From positions 62,001-126,000 of the forward strand of contig CP107217.1 in the NCBI GenBank assembly GCA_025757745.1: 64,000 nucleotides of DNA. The letters run 5' to 3'. This document shows positions 37,022 to 45,330 of this stretch, in pieces (the stretch's first letter is position 1; each line of letters begins with the position of its first letter). Position numbers and translations under genes: made by a program. This DNA is from Coriobacteriaceae bacterium. Lineage in GTDB: Bacteria; Actinomycetota; Coriobacteriia; Coriobacteriales; Coriobacteriaceae. The notes beneath the pieces are model-generated. The model ran no database searches and was not told the origin of the DNA. It saw nothing but the letters and a program-made list of their open reading frames with translations.

Positions 37022-37486
37022 ATGGCAGATCAGAAGCCGGTTGTCGGGATCATCATGGGTTCCAAGTCCGATCTGGGCGTTATGGAAGGCTGCACCGCCG
37101 AGCTCGAGGCACTGGGTGTGCCCTATGAGCTCGTCATTGCGAGCGCGCACCGCACGCCGGCGAAGGTCCACGACTGGGCTTCGACTGCCGCCGATCGCGG
37201 TATCAAAGTGATTATCGCCGCCGCCGGCAAGGCCGCTCACTTGGGTGGTGTCGTGGCTGCCTTTACGCCGCTGCCGGTTATCGGCGTGCCTATGAAGACG
37301 AGTGACCTGGGCGGTATGGATTCGCTGCTGTCGATGGTGCAGATGCCTTCGGGCGTGCCCGTGGCCTGCGTTGCCATCAACGGTGCCAAGAACGCCGCCA
37401 TCTATGCCACACAGATTCTGGGTGCTTGCGACCCCGAGTACCGCAAGGTTATCGAGAAGATGAAGCAGGAGATGGCTGACGCCTAA
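37022..37486 (+). CDS. purE: 5-(carboxyamino)imidazole ribonucleotide mutase
   Basis: 154 residues from ATG 37022, nine bases behind AGGAGG; ATG 37016 is too close. It is a class I PurE, which moves the carboxyl group of N5-CAIR to C4 and so needs a PurK partner; none lies in the window. Visible are the N-terminal VGIIMGSKSDLGVMEG with the phosphate-binding Ser/Asp, the SAHRTPAKV loop with the catalytic His, AAAGKAAHLGGVVAAFT, and the PVACVAINGAKNAAIYA segment. A sortase gene follows after 35 bases on the same strand, and a TATACT -10 lies near 36950. Confidence 0.97.
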   Translation: MADQKPVVGIIMGSKSDLGVMEGCTAELEALGVPYELVIASAHRTPAKVHDWASTAADRGIKVIIAAAGKAAHLGGVVAAFTPLPVIGVPMKTSDLGGMDSLLSMVQMPSGVPVACVAINGAKNAAIYATQILGACDPEYRKVIEKMKQEMADA

Positions 37487-37521
37487 GCGTTCCGCCGTTT
37501 CACCGCAGTATAAGGAGAGCC

Positions 37522-38520
37522 ATGTCCGATTATCAGGGAAAACGATTCAAGGCTTCTCAGATTCCCGATCCGTCGAAGCCGGGTGCTGCCCGTGCGGCAC
37601 AGCAGGGTCGGACATCCTCTCCTCAGCAGCCGCGCGCGCCGCGCCCCGTGACACCGGCGACGCATCGTCGACAGGACGCGCCGGCCGCATATCGTCCTTC
37701 GTCTTATAGCTCCGCTAAGAAGCCGCCCCGGTCTTCATCGCATGCCGCGCCGTCGGATCGCACCGAGCCGCCGCGCAAAAAGCGCCACTCCATTATTCCC
37801 ATTCTGCTCATCATCATCGGTATCGGTCTGATTGTCGCCGCCGCCGCTATTTTTATTAATGCCCAGATTGGCTATAAGCAGGCGAGCGATTCGTATCAGA
37901 AAATCGAGAAGCAATATGTAAGCGATAAGGACGCCAGCGGCGTGCCGATTATCGACTTTGATGCGCTTGCTCAGACGAACCCCGAGATTGTGGGTTGGAT
38001 TTACGTGCCGGGAACCAACATCAACTATCCCGTGGTGCAGACCAACAACAACTCCAAATACCTCAACACGCTGTTCGATGGCACGTCTAACGCCTCGGGT
38101 GCCATCTTCTTGGATAGCGATGACACCGCGCCGGGAATGGTCGACCAGCAGACCACGATCTACGGCCACCATATGAACGATGGGTCGATGTTCAACGTGA
38201 TTTCGGACACCACTGATCAGGCGACGTTCGATAGCATCGAGTTTGTGTATTACATCACACGGGATGCTACGTATAAGCTGCGACCACTGGCGACCAAAGT
38301 TGTCGAGGACACGTATGCCAAGGCGCGCACGCCCAATTTTGAGGGCGATGACGGGCTCAAGAACTACCTGTCCGAGATGCTCGACGGTGCCTCTGCCGTG
38401 GCGAGTGATGCCACCGATCGTGCCGCTTCGGCAACCAAGGTTGTAACGCTTGTGACCTGCCGTTCACTGTCGCTGAGCAACACGCGCGCTGTCATGGTGC
38501 TCACGCCCGTTGATGAATAA
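37522..38520 (+). CDS. srtB: Class B sortase
   Basis: 332 residues. A Pro/Ser/Arg-rich cytoplasmic arm of about 90 residues precedes one membrane helix (about 92-113, IIPILLIIIGIGLIVAAAAIF). The catalytic domain has the class B hallmarks: PEIVGWIYVPGTNINYPVVQ, His216 in IYGHHM, Cys313 in TLVTC, and Arg322 in NTR nine residues later. Sortases cut a sorting motif and attach the protein to the wall or to pilins. It is the only sortase in the window and lies 0.7 kb downstream of an IPNTG protein. That makes the GH31 enzyme a candidate substrate, though housekeeping sortases elsewhere could serve it. A MoaE-like gene follows. Confidence 0.88.
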   Translation: MSDYQGKRFKASQIPDPSKPGAARAAQQGRTSSPQQPRAPRPVTPATHRRQDAPAAYRPSSYSSAKKPPRSSSHAAPSDRTEPPRKKRHSIIPILLIIIGIGLIVAAAAIFINAQIGYKQASDSYQKIEKQYVSDKDASGVPIIDFDALAQTNPEIVGWIYVPGTNINYPVVQTNNNSKYLNTLFDGTSNASGAIFLDSDDTAPGMVDQQTTIYGHHMNDGSMFNVISDTTDQATFDSIEFVYYITRDATYKLRPLATKVVEDTYAKARTPNFEGDDGLKNYLSEMLDGASAVASDATDRAASATKVVTLVTCRSLSLSNTRAVMVLTPVDE

Positions 38521-38562
38521 ATTGCCCGAGAGTAGCTAATTTGGGACGGTAAGGGAGAAACG

Positions 38563-38979
38563 ATGCTTGAGAGTGGCAAATTGATGCCTTCGATTGATGC
38601 TTGGCTGCGCGAGGCCAAGGCCGATGCTTCGGCGGCAGGCTGCGGGATGTATCTGACGCATAACGGTGTGGTGCGTGCGACGCCCAAGGCCGAGGTGCGC
38701 GGAGTCGAGACCGATGGCGTGGCACCAGGCCACAGGGTGGGCGGCATGGTCTTTGACTACGACGCCGAAAAGGTACGGTCTGCTATCGGGGCCACGCGCG
38801 CGATGCCGGGTATCGGCTATGTGCGCGTGTGGCTGGCAAGCGGCGAGCTTTCCGTAGGTGACGACATCATGCTCGTGCTTATCGGCGGGGACATTCGCCC
38901 ACACGTGGTCGATGCACTGCAGGCGCTCGTTGGCACCATCAAGAACGAATGCGTGAGTGAGGTCGAGCGCGAGGCGTAG
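38563..38979 (+). CDS. MoaE-like protein (molybdopterin synthase large-subunit fold)
   Basis: 138 residues from ATG 38563 behind GTAAGGGAGAAACG. The pattern follows MoaE: an N-terminal strand with GMYLTHNGVVRATPK, MVFDYDAEKVRSAI where MoaE has its Glu-Tyr segment, a central YVRVWLASGELSVGDDIMLVLIGG strand pair, and a C-terminal helix IKNECVSEVE. The C-terminal lysine-rich WKKE-type motif that binds the precursor in true MoaE is not recognisable. No moaD, moaA or moaC lies nearby. It may be a divergent family member with another substrate. It is co-directional with the sortase gene. Confidence 0.6.
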   Translation: MLESGKLMPSIDAWLREAKADASAAGCGMYLTHNGVVRATPKAEVRGVETDGVAPGHRVGGMVFDYDAEKVRSAIGATRAMPGIGYVRVWLASGELSVGDDIMLVLIGGDIRPHVVDALQALVGTIKNECVSEVEREA

Positions 38980-39009
38980 AGGATTGCGTCGATAGAAGGA
39001 TCGTTTATA

Positions 39010-39048
39010 AAAATGCCCACCGGTACGTGTGATACCGGCGGGCATTTT
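39010..39048. terminator. Bidirectional terminator between convergent genes
   Basis: AAAATGCCCACCGGTA pairs with TACCGGCGGGCATTTT (one mismatch) around a 7-base loop, with T runs on both strands. Confidence 0.9.
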
Positions 39049-39069
39049 GCGTTTTGGGCGCGGTGAGCG

Positions 39070-40299
39070 CTATACGCGTGTCGCATCCTTGGGGCTCATG
39101 GTCATGCTCTGGAAGCGGTTTTCCATGTACTCGTTATCGAAGTGCTCTCCGTAGAACTGTGCGACGGGAATGTCCGGCTCCGTGCCGTTAACGCGCTGGT
39201 ACCAGTAGTCGAGCGATTGCAGCGTCATGACGCCGTCGACCAGCATGATAACGGTAAAGATGACGGTGGCCGAGTAGCGGCTCTTCCAGGGGATCTTGTT
39301 GATAAGCTTAAGCAGCCTCGGCAGCAGCAGCTTGATCCAGATGAGGCCGCCCAGGCCCCACAGGCAGGCGAAGCCCGTGCAGGTGCGTCCGCCCGTGAGG
39401 ACCACGAGCGGATCGGGCAAACCGAACAGCGTTATGTGCGAGTAGCTCCACGAGACCACGCCAAACGCGGTCTGCATAAACCAGCCCACGAACACCTCAA
39501 AGCTGGCGCCGAGCAGGGCGCTCACCAGGAAAATGATGATGGGGTTCTTTTTGTAGAAGCGGTTAAGCACCATGGTCATGAGCACGGCGCCAAATCCGTA
39601 GATGGGGCTGAAGGGGCCAAACAGCATGCCGGCGCGGTTCTGATAGACGCCCGGGTCGTCGACCGTCATGTGCCAGATGTCCTCGGCGATCAGGCCGAGT
39701 ATGCAGCAGACAAAGAACACCCAGAACAGGTTGAAGTAGTTGAGCTTGATGTAGCCCTCGCCGGTTTCATCGCGGCCGAGCATGCCCTCGGCGGCGGCGT
39801 CGCGGTCGAGCATCTCCTGCAGGCGGCGCTGCAGTTCGCGCTCCTGACGCAGCGTGGGGTCGACGGTTGCCGAAAGTGCAACAAGGATGCCGAGCTGGAT
39901 CGCGGGACGCAGCAGGAAGGGCCCGATGCCCTGGAGCATCACGTCGACCAAAAGCTCGACGACGGTGAATGCAATAAGGATGTAGGACAGGCGGGCGGCG
40001 TTGCGGCGCTGGTTTTTGATAAGGTCCAGGCCAAAGATGATTAGGATGACGGCACTTGCCGCAGAGAGCATGATGCCGGCGACGATAAGGCCGACTGCGA
40101 CGAGCGTGTTGTCGCCGAGCTTTTCGGTGGCGTTGCCGTTAACAAGTGCCGTGATGACCTGCCACATAAAGGCAGCGACCGACGGGAGCGTGCCCACGCC
40201 GGAAAGGATGCACAGGACGGCGTACACCTTAATGATGAGGGGAATCTTCTTGACCTCTGTGGCGCTGGGGACGCTGGGGTCGAGTTCGTTTCGATCCAT
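39070..40299 (-). CDS. Integral membrane protein, putative ABC-transporter permease (CmpB type)
   Basis: 409 residues with about nine hydrophobic helices; ATG 40299 has GAAAGG seven to eight bases upstream. The N-terminal half has four helices and a charged loop (REQERELQRRLQEMLDRDAAAE). The C-terminal half has the pattern of the family annotated 'putative ABC transporter permease': LNYFNLFWVFFVCCILGLIAEDIW, RAGMLFGPFSPIYGFGAVL, ALLGASFEVFVGWFM and SRYSATVIFTVIMLVDGVM. No ATPase gene is adjacent, and the family's real role is unclear. It is divergent from purF across a 295-base gap. Confidence 0.65.
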   Translation of the reverse strand: MDRNELDPSVPSATEVKKIPLIIKVYAVLCILSGVGTLPSVAAFMWQVITALVNGNATEKLGDNTLVAVGLIVAGIMLSAASAVILIIFGLDLIKNQRRNAARLSYILIAFTVVELLVDVMLQGIGPFLLRPAIQLGILVALSATVDPTLRQERELQRRLQEMLDRDAAAEGMLGRDETGEGYIKLNYFNLFWVFFVCCILGLIAEDIWHMTVDDPGVYQNRAGMLFGPFSPIYGFGAVLMTMVLNRFYKKNPIIIFLVSALLGASFEVFVGWFMQTAFGVVSWSYSHITLFGLPDPLVVLTGGRTCTGFACLWGLGGLIWIKLLLPRLLKLINKIPWKSRYSATVIFTVIMLVDGVMTLQSLDYWYQRVNGTEPDIPVAQFYGEHFDNEYMENRFQSMTMSPKDATRV

Positions 40300-40547
40300 A
40301 CAGAACCTTTCTCGCTTTGTTGTAGGTTATAAGGATACGCCGCCGACCTGCCAAAAGACAGGACGAACGTCCCAATTGCAACAATGCAAGCCCCAACGGC
40401 GGGCGAGACGTGTCGTAACGGAAGTATGCGGGATCGTCGGCCCCGAGGCGGTTGCCCAATAAAATGTTTGGCTGCAAAACGGATTATAAGCTCGGTGGGC
40501 TTTTAAAAAGCGCTGTTCATGCGCGGGAGTGCTTGTCTTGCCGTGCG

Positions 40548-40553
40548 TATAAT
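40548..40553 (+). promoter_or_regulatory. Consensus -10 box (TATAAT) upstream of purF
   Basis: A perfect TATAAT lies 41 bases before the purF start, in the divergent 40300-40594 gap. No good -35 stands at the usual distance. I see no purine riboswitch core or other structured leader in the gap. Confidence 0.45.
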
Positions 40554-40594
40554 AGGGCAGGTAACGCCAAATAACGAGGCTCTGAGGGGATGCC

Positions 40595-42265
40595 ATGTCT
40601 CAAGAAACCATCCACGCGGCCGAGCGTGCCGCGGGACAGGTGAAGACCATGTCGACGTATGATCCGGACTCCGACCAGCTGCATGAGGAATGCGGCATTT
40701 TTGGTGTGTGGGCACCCGATCGCGATGTGGCTCGACTGACGTACTTTGGTCTGCGCGCGCTGCAGCATCGCGGCCAGGAATCGGCGGGAATCGCCGTGGG
40801 CGACGGCGGCACGGTTATGGTTCGCAAAGACCTGGGACTGCTCGATCGCGTGTTTTCCAACGCCGACCTGTCGACGCTCTCCGGTCAGCTGGCCGTGGGT
40901 CATGTGCGCTATGGCACCGCCGGTGCCAAGAGCTGGGAAGCCTCGCAGCCGCATCTTTCTACTATCAACAGCGTCATTATCGCGCTTGCTCACAACGGCA
41001 CTCTGGTCAACACCGATGAGCTGCGCCGCCAGCTGATCGAGCTGGGCGTGCCGTTCCTCTCCAATTCGGATTCCGAAGTCGCGACCAAGCTTATCGGCTA
41101 CTTTACTCAGCGTACAGGCCATCTGCGCGAGGGCATTCGCAAGACCATGGAGCTCGTGCGTGGCGGCTACGCCATGACGCTCATCAACGAGCAGGCGCTC
41201 TACGCATTCCGCGATCCGCACGGCATTCGCCCGCTCGTGCTGGGCAAGCTGGTGGACGAGGGTCTGGATCAGGCCGATGCCGCATCCGTTTCGCAGCTGC
41301 CGTCGCAGGACGGCGCCGCGACGGTCGACCCCGCCGTCCATGTCACGCGCGCCGGCGGCTGGGTCGTTGCTTCCGAGACCTGCGCACTCGACATCGTGGG
41401 TGCCGAGTACGTCCGTGACGTCCGTCCCGGCGAGATTTTGCGCATCAGCGCCGAGGGTCTGGTGTCCGAGCAGGGCGTGCCTGCCGCCGAAGAGCCTGCT
41501 AACTGCATCTTTGAGCAGGTCTACTTCGCTCGCCCCGATTCCATCATGAACGGCAAGAGCGTCTATGCCTGCCGTTACGACATGGGTCGTCAGCTGGCAC
41601 ACGAGGAGCCCGTCGAGGCCGACCTGGTCATCGGCGTGCCCGACTCCGGCTTGCCGCCCGCGGAGGGGTATTCGCACGAGAGCGGTATTCCCTTTGGCGA
41701 GGGCCTCATCAAGAACCGCTACGTGGGCCGTACGTTTATCGAGCCCACGCAGGAGCTGCGCGCCATGGGCGTGCGCATGAAGCTCAACCCGCTGCGCGAC
41801 AACATCGAGGGCAAGCGCCTGGTCGTCATCGACGACTCCATCGTGCGTGGCACCACCATGGTGCAGCTCGTCAAGATGCTGCGCAACGCTGGCGCCAAGG
41901 AGATTCATATCCGCATCAACTCGCCCGAGGTCATCTGGCCGTGTTTCTACGGTATCGATACCGACGTGCAGTCGCAGCTTATCAGCGCCAACAAGACGGT
42001 CGACGAGATTTGCGAGTATATCGGCGCCGATTCGCTGGCCTTCCTTTCGGTCGAGGGCCTGCTGAAGGTCATGCCCAAGGGCGGCTACTGCGATGCGTGC
42101 TTTACCGGCCGCTACCCCGTGGCGATTCCCGAGAGCTTTGGCCGCGACAAGTTCATGGAGGGCTTTAAGCCCCGCAACCTGGACAAGCCGCTTCACTTTG
42201 ACGACGACGCCGTGGTCGAGAAATACGACGACCGCAGCTGGGAAGAGGAACACGGCGAGGCCTAA
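40595..42265 (+). CDS. purF: Amidophosphoribosyltransferase
   Basis: The first committed enzyme of purine synthesis, making phosphoribosylamine from PRPP and glutamine. 556 residues from ATG 40595 behind GAGGGG. A 32-residue N-terminal piece precedes Cys33 (EECGIFGVW), the glutaminase nucleophile, which probably becomes N-terminal by propeptide cleavage. The amidotransferase part shows ALQHRGQESAGIAV and GHVRYGTAG. The phosphoribosyltransferase part shows LVVIDDSIVRGTTMVQLVKML, the PRPP site. The late KVMPKGGYCDACFTGRYPV segment has cysteines consistent with the iron-sulfur or Bacillus-like type. purM follows, after a gap of 156 bases. Confidence 0.97.
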   Translation: MSQETIHAAERAAGQVKTMSTYDPDSDQLHEECGIFGVWAPDRDVARLTYFGLRALQHRGQESAGIAVGDGGTVMVRKDLGLLDRVFSNADLSTLSGQLAVGHVRYGTAGAKSWEASQPHLSTINSVIIALAHNGTLVNTDELRRQLIELGVPFLSNSDSEVATKLIGYFTQRTGHLREGIRKTMELVRGGYAMTLINEQALYAFRDPHGIRPLVLGKLVDEGLDQADAASVSQLPSQDGAATVDPAVHVTRAGGWVVASETCALDIVGAEYVRDVRPGEILRISAEGLVSEQGVPAAEEPANCIFEQVYFARPDSIMNGKSVYACRYDMGRQLAHEEPVEADLVIGVPDSGLPPAEGYSHESGIPFGEGLIKNRYVGRTFIEPTQELRAMGVRMKLNPLRDNIEGKRLVVIDDSIVRGTTMVQLVKMLRNAGAKEIHIRINSPEVIWPCFYGIDTDVQSQLISANKTVDEICEYIGADSLAFLSVEGLLKVMPKGGYCDACFTGRYPVAIPESFGRDKFMEGFKPRNLDKPLHFDDDAVVEKYDDRSWEEEHGEA

Positions 42266-42292
42266 AACCTGCCATTTGGGGACAGGTTTATT
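42265..42292 (+). terminator. GGGAC-containing hairpin after purF, copy 3
   Basis: AAACCTG pairs with CAGGTTT around an 11-base loop holding GGGGA, followed by ATTTT. It could attenuate transcription between purF and purM. Confidence 0.5.
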
Positions 42293-42367
42293 TTGATAGG
42301 TTTTACCTGCTGTTTTGTTGATTGATCGGCGCGCGTTGCCAGAATGTGCGCCGAATCGAGGACAACT

Positions 42368-42403
42368 ATGAGCACTGTTTGGCGTCTGCGCGTCAAGCAG
42401 TAG
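42368..42403 (+). CDS. Possible 11-codon leader peptide before purM
   Basis: ATG 42368 opens MSTVWRLRVKQ and stops at TAG 42401, 18 bases before purM; GAGGA lies six bases upstream. It is too short to be judged by composition. It would sit behind the purF hairpin and could couple translation to purM, but chance occurrence is quite possible. Confidence 0.25.
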   Translation: MSTVWRLRVKQ

Positions 42404-42421
42404 TGGGAGAGGAAGGCTCAG

Positions 42422-43525
42422 ATGAGCGACAGCAAGCATGTGACGTATGAGGATGCCGGCGTCGATACCGCCGAGGGCGGCCGCGCCGTCGACGCTATTA
42501 AGCAGATGGTTAAGGACACCAACCGCCCCGAGGTCATCGGCGGTATCGGTGGCTTTGGCGGCCTGTTCTCGGCCGCCGCGCTTAAGGATATGGAAGACCC
42601 GATCCTGATCAGCGGTACCGACGGCGTGGGCACCAAGCTCGTGCTCGCCCAGATCATGGACCGTCACGAGACGGTGGGCCAGGACCTGGTCGCCATGTGC
42701 GCCAACGACATCTTGGCATCGGGCGCCGAGCCGCTGTTCTTCCTGGACTACGTTGCCATCGGCCACATCGAGGCCGAGCACATGGCAAAGATCATCAAGG
42801 GCGTGGCCGACGGCTGCAAGCTCGCGGGCTGCGCGCTCGTGGGCGGCGAGATGGCCGAGCACCCCGGCGTTATGGCTCCCGCCGACTACGACCTCGCCGG
42901 CTTTACCGTGGGCGTCGTCGACCGTCCCAAGATGCTCGACCCCGCGAACGTCCGCCCCGGCGACGTGATTCTGGGCCTGCCTTCTACCGGCGTGCACTCC
43001 AACGGCTACTCGCTGGTGCGTAAGGTCATCGGCGTCGACGGCATCAAGCCGGGCACGCCCGAGGCCGCTGCTAAGGCCGAGGAGCTGAGCCGCCCGCTCG
43101 AGGAGCTCGGCGGCGCATCGCTGGCCGACGCTCTGCTGGCCCCCACGCGCATCTACGTCAAGCCGGTTCTTGAGCTGCTGCGCGGTGGCGCTCCGGTGCA
43201 CGCCATTGCCCACATCACCGGCGGCGGCATCACCGAGAACCTCAACCGCGCGCTTGCCGACGACGTCGACGCCGTGGTCACCCGCAACGGCGCCGAGATG
43301 GGTTGGGACGTTCCGCCCGTCATCACCTACGTGTCGCGCCAGGCCGAGCTCGCGCCCAACGAGGCATGCAAGACTTTCAACATGGGCGTCGGCCTGTGCC
43401 TGATCGTCGCCCCCGAGGACGAGGCTGCGGTTACCGAGGCCCTGGTCGCGCTGGGCGAGAAGCCGTTCCGCGTGGGCGAGTGCGTCGAGGGTTCCGGTAA
43501 GGTCGTGTACTCCGATGAGCGCTAA
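42422..43525 (+). CDS. purM: Phosphoribosylformylglycinamidine cyclo-ligase (AIR synthetase)
   Basis: 367 residues from ATG 42422 behind GGGAGAGGAAGGCTC. It closes the imidazole ring to give AIR, using ATP. Visible are the Gly-rich VIGGIGGFGGLFSA, the DPILISGTDGVGTKLVLA segment, MCANDILASGAEPLFFLDYVA, the CALVGGEMAEHPGVM loop, FTVGVVDRPKM and HITGGGITENLNRAL. The length is about 20 above average through a longer N-terminus. Its end overlaps purN by 11 bases, so the two are translationally coupled. Confidence 0.97.
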   Translation: MSDSKHVTYEDAGVDTAEGGRAVDAIKQMVKDTNRPEVIGGIGGFGGLFSAAALKDMEDPILISGTDGVGTKLVLAQIMDRHETVGQDLVAMCANDILASGAEPLFFLDYVAIGHIEAEHMAKIIKGVADGCKLAGCALVGGEMAEHPGVMAPADYDLAGFTVGVVDRPKMLDPANVRPGDVILGLPSTGVHSNGYSLVRKVIGVDGIKPGTPEAAAKAEELSRPLEELGGASLADALLAPTRIYVKPVLELLRGGAPVHAIAHITGGGITENLNRALADDVDAVVTRNGAEMGWDVPPVITYVSRQAELAPNEACKTFNMGVGLCLIVAPEDEAAVTEALVALGEKPFRVGECVEGSGKVVYSDER

Positions 43526-44222
43526 CGAGCAGATGGCTGCCGCCGAGGGCCTGGACTTTGTGCCCTATACTCGTCCGACTGACACCGATACGGCTGAGCC
43601 GCTCAAGATCGGTGTGCTCATCAGCGGCTCCGGTACCAATCTGCAGGCGCTGATCGACCTGATTGCCGCCGGCAAGCTCAATGCCTCGATTGAGCTCGTG
43701 GTGTCGAGCCGTCCTTCGGCCAAGGGCCTGCAGCGTGCTGAGCGCGCGGGCATCCAGACGCTTACGCTGTCCAAGGATGTCTATGCCGATCCCATCGCCG
43801 CTGACGAGATCATCGCGCACGAGCTGCTCGAGCGCGGCTGCGAATATGTGGTCATGGCCGGCTACATGCGCATGGTGCACACGCCTCTGCTAGCGGCGTT
43901 TCCCAACCGCGTGGTCAACTTGCATCCGGCGCTGCTGCCGAGCTTTACCGGCGCGCATGCGATCGACGATGCCTTTGCGCGCGGCGTCAAGGTGACCGGT
44001 GTGACCGTACATTTTGCCAACGAGATCTACGACAACGGCCCCATCATCGCCCAGCGCGCGCTGGCTGTCGAGGAGGGTTGGGATGTCGATACGCTCGAGG
44101 AGCACATCCACGCGATTGAGCACGTGCTGTATCCCGAGGTTGTTCAGATGCTCGCCGACGGCCGCGTCCACGTGCTGGAGAGCGGCAAGGTCGCAATTGA
44201 TGCACCCCGCCATCGTGCGTAA
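43515..44222 (+). CDS. purN: Phosphoribosylglycinamide formyltransferase
   Basis: Transfers a formyl group from 10-formyl-THF to GAR. 235 residues, with the ATG inside the end of purM. About 30 N-terminal residues precede the core, which starts at KIGVLISGSGTNLQALIDLI. The folate and GAR sites are clear: the catalytic set in VVNLHPALLPSFTGAHAIDDAF and the conserved Asp in ANEIYDNGPIIAQRALAV. The C-terminus ends with a YPEVVQMLADGRV helix. A very strong terminator follows and closes the purF-purM-purN group. Confidence 0.97.
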   Translation: MSANEQMAAAEGLDFVPYTRPTDTDTAEPLKIGVLISGSGTNLQALIDLIAAGKLNASIELVVSSRPSAKGLQRAERAGIQTLTLSKDVYADPIAADEIIAHELLERGCEYVVMAGYMRMVHTPLLAAFPNRVVNLHPALLPSFTGAHAIDDAFARGVKVTGVTVHFANEIYDNGPIIAQRALAVEEGWDVDTLEEHIHAIEHVLYPEVVQMLADGRVHVLESGKVAIDAPRHRA

Positions 44223-44262
44223 AAGGATTCGCTCGGTTTTCCTTACAACGTAAACTATCAAA

Positions 44263-44310
44263 AAGCTGGTTGGGGCATATGGAATCACATGTGCCCCAAC
44301 CAGCCTTTAT
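44263..44310 (+). terminator. Terminator after purN
   Basis: GCTGGTTGGGGCA pairs with TGCCCCAACCAGC (13 bp), followed by CTTTATT. Confidence 0.9.
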
Positions 44311-44404
44311 TACCTCTTTGATTTTGGACTCTGGATAACGTGACGTGTGTCATTTCCATCCCAAGAGATCCGATAGGGCCTCGTCCGCGTGTGGGCGAGC
44401 CCTT

Positions 44405-44432
44405 TTGCGTGGCCTTTTATGTCTGCTATACT
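44405..44432 (+). promoter_or_regulatory. Promoter of the toxin-antitoxin pair
   Basis: TTGCGT (44405-44410) and TATACT (44427-44432) are 16 bases apart. The partly symmetric TGCTATACTGCTAGCA across the -10 could be an autoregulatory operator. Confidence 0.5.
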
Positions 44433-44456
44433 GCTAGCAAATAGAGAGGAGCCGCT

Positions 44457-44801
44457 ATGGGTACAGCAACGGTGCAGCTCAACACGCGAATCGACCCTAT
44501 GCTCAAAGCTGGTGGCGATGCAGTCCTAACTCGCAATGGATTGGGGCCGAGCGATGCCATTCGTGCGCTTTGGGCTTATCTCGTCGAGCATCAAACGTTG
44601 CCAGGATTTATGGTGGCGGATAAGCTCGAGGCGCCCCGTGCGGAGAGTCTGGCCGAGCAGGGGTGCGGCCTAGCTTTTTCTTCGTTGGGGCTCAGTGCTT
44701 CGGATTTTGCGCCAGTTGGATCATCTGCGGACGACTGGGATGCCGTACGAGATGATATGTATGACGCGATGGTTGCCGACATTGAGGCGAATTGTCGATG
44801 A
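44457..44801 (+). CDS. RelB/DinJ-like antitoxin
   Basis: 114 residues from ATG 44457 behind AGAGAGGAGCCGCT. The N-terminal 45 residues look like the RelB/DinJ ribbon-helix-helix DNA-binding domain: TATVQLNTRIDPMLKAGGDA for the strand and first helix, then LGPSDAIRALWAYLVEH. The C-terminal part is variable and acidic, as expected of a toxin-wrapping tail (SSADDWDAVRDDMYDAMVAD). Its stop overlaps the start of the PIN toxin (ATGA), the classic coupling of antitoxin and toxin. It probably represses its own promoter. Confidence 0.8.
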   Translation: MGTATVQLNTRIDPMLKAGGDAVLTRNGLGPSDAIRALWAYLVEHQTLPGFMVADKLEAPRAESLAEQGCGLAFSSLGLSASDFAPVGSSADDWDAVRDDMYDAMVADIEANCR

Positions 44802-45265
44802 TTGAGGCAAAGCATCTCTTGGTAGATACGAACGTTTGGCTCGATTATTACCTGCAAGAAGGGGCGTTCGACGAAGCGAAAAGATTGGTTGAACTGGCCG
44901 AGGCGGGAAAGATCGACCTTCTGTATGCGCCAACGACGGCAAAGGATGTGTTCTATATTTTGCCTCGGCGACTAGCCCGGCGGAATGTGAATGGGATTAA
45001 CGTGTCGTTTGCCTCGGCGTCATGGGCCTGCATTGAGCACATGATGCAGGTGGCAGCTGCCTCTCCGCTTTCGTTGGCAGAGTGCGAGATGGCACGCATG
45101 CTTGGCAAGAGCATGCCGGATCTTGAAGACAACCTCATCATCGCTTCGGGCGAGACGGCAGATGTTGACTACGTGGTCACGAGCGACCGGCGCATGCTGG
45201 AGGCGATGCCCGAAGTTTGCCTGACGCCTGCCCGCGCACTCGATATGATTGGAATCCTCGACTAA
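44798..45265 (+). CDS. PIN-domain toxin (VapC-like ribonuclease)
   Basis: 155 residues from ATG 44798, which overlaps the antitoxin stop by three bases. The PIN acidic residues are in place: Asp10 in LLVDTNVWLDYY, the middle acidic residues in DLEDNLIIASG, and Asp in VVTSDRRML. PIN toxins are Mg-dependent RNases that cut tRNA or rRNA. The partner here is of RelB/DinJ type, whereas VapC toxins usually pair with VapB/AbrB-type antitoxins. The target is unknown. Confidence 0.82.
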   Translation: MIEAKHLLVDTNVWLDYYLQEGAFDEAKRLVELAEAGKIDLLYAPTTAKDVFYILPRRLARRNVNGINVSFASASWACIEHMMQVAAASPLSLAECEMARMLGKSMPDLEDNLIIASGETADVDYVVTSDRRMLEAMPEVCLTPARALDMIGILD

Positions 45266-45330
45266 CCTTGCCTGCCTCGTTTCGCTATCATATGGGGCAT
45301 TGTGAACCTCATGCAACTTTGGAGGACGGT

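Noticed and set aside
40300..40594. Purine riboswitch or other known leader before purF
   Set aside because: No conserved guanine-riboswitch core or paired three-way junction could be recognised by eye; only a TATAAT and small palindromes.
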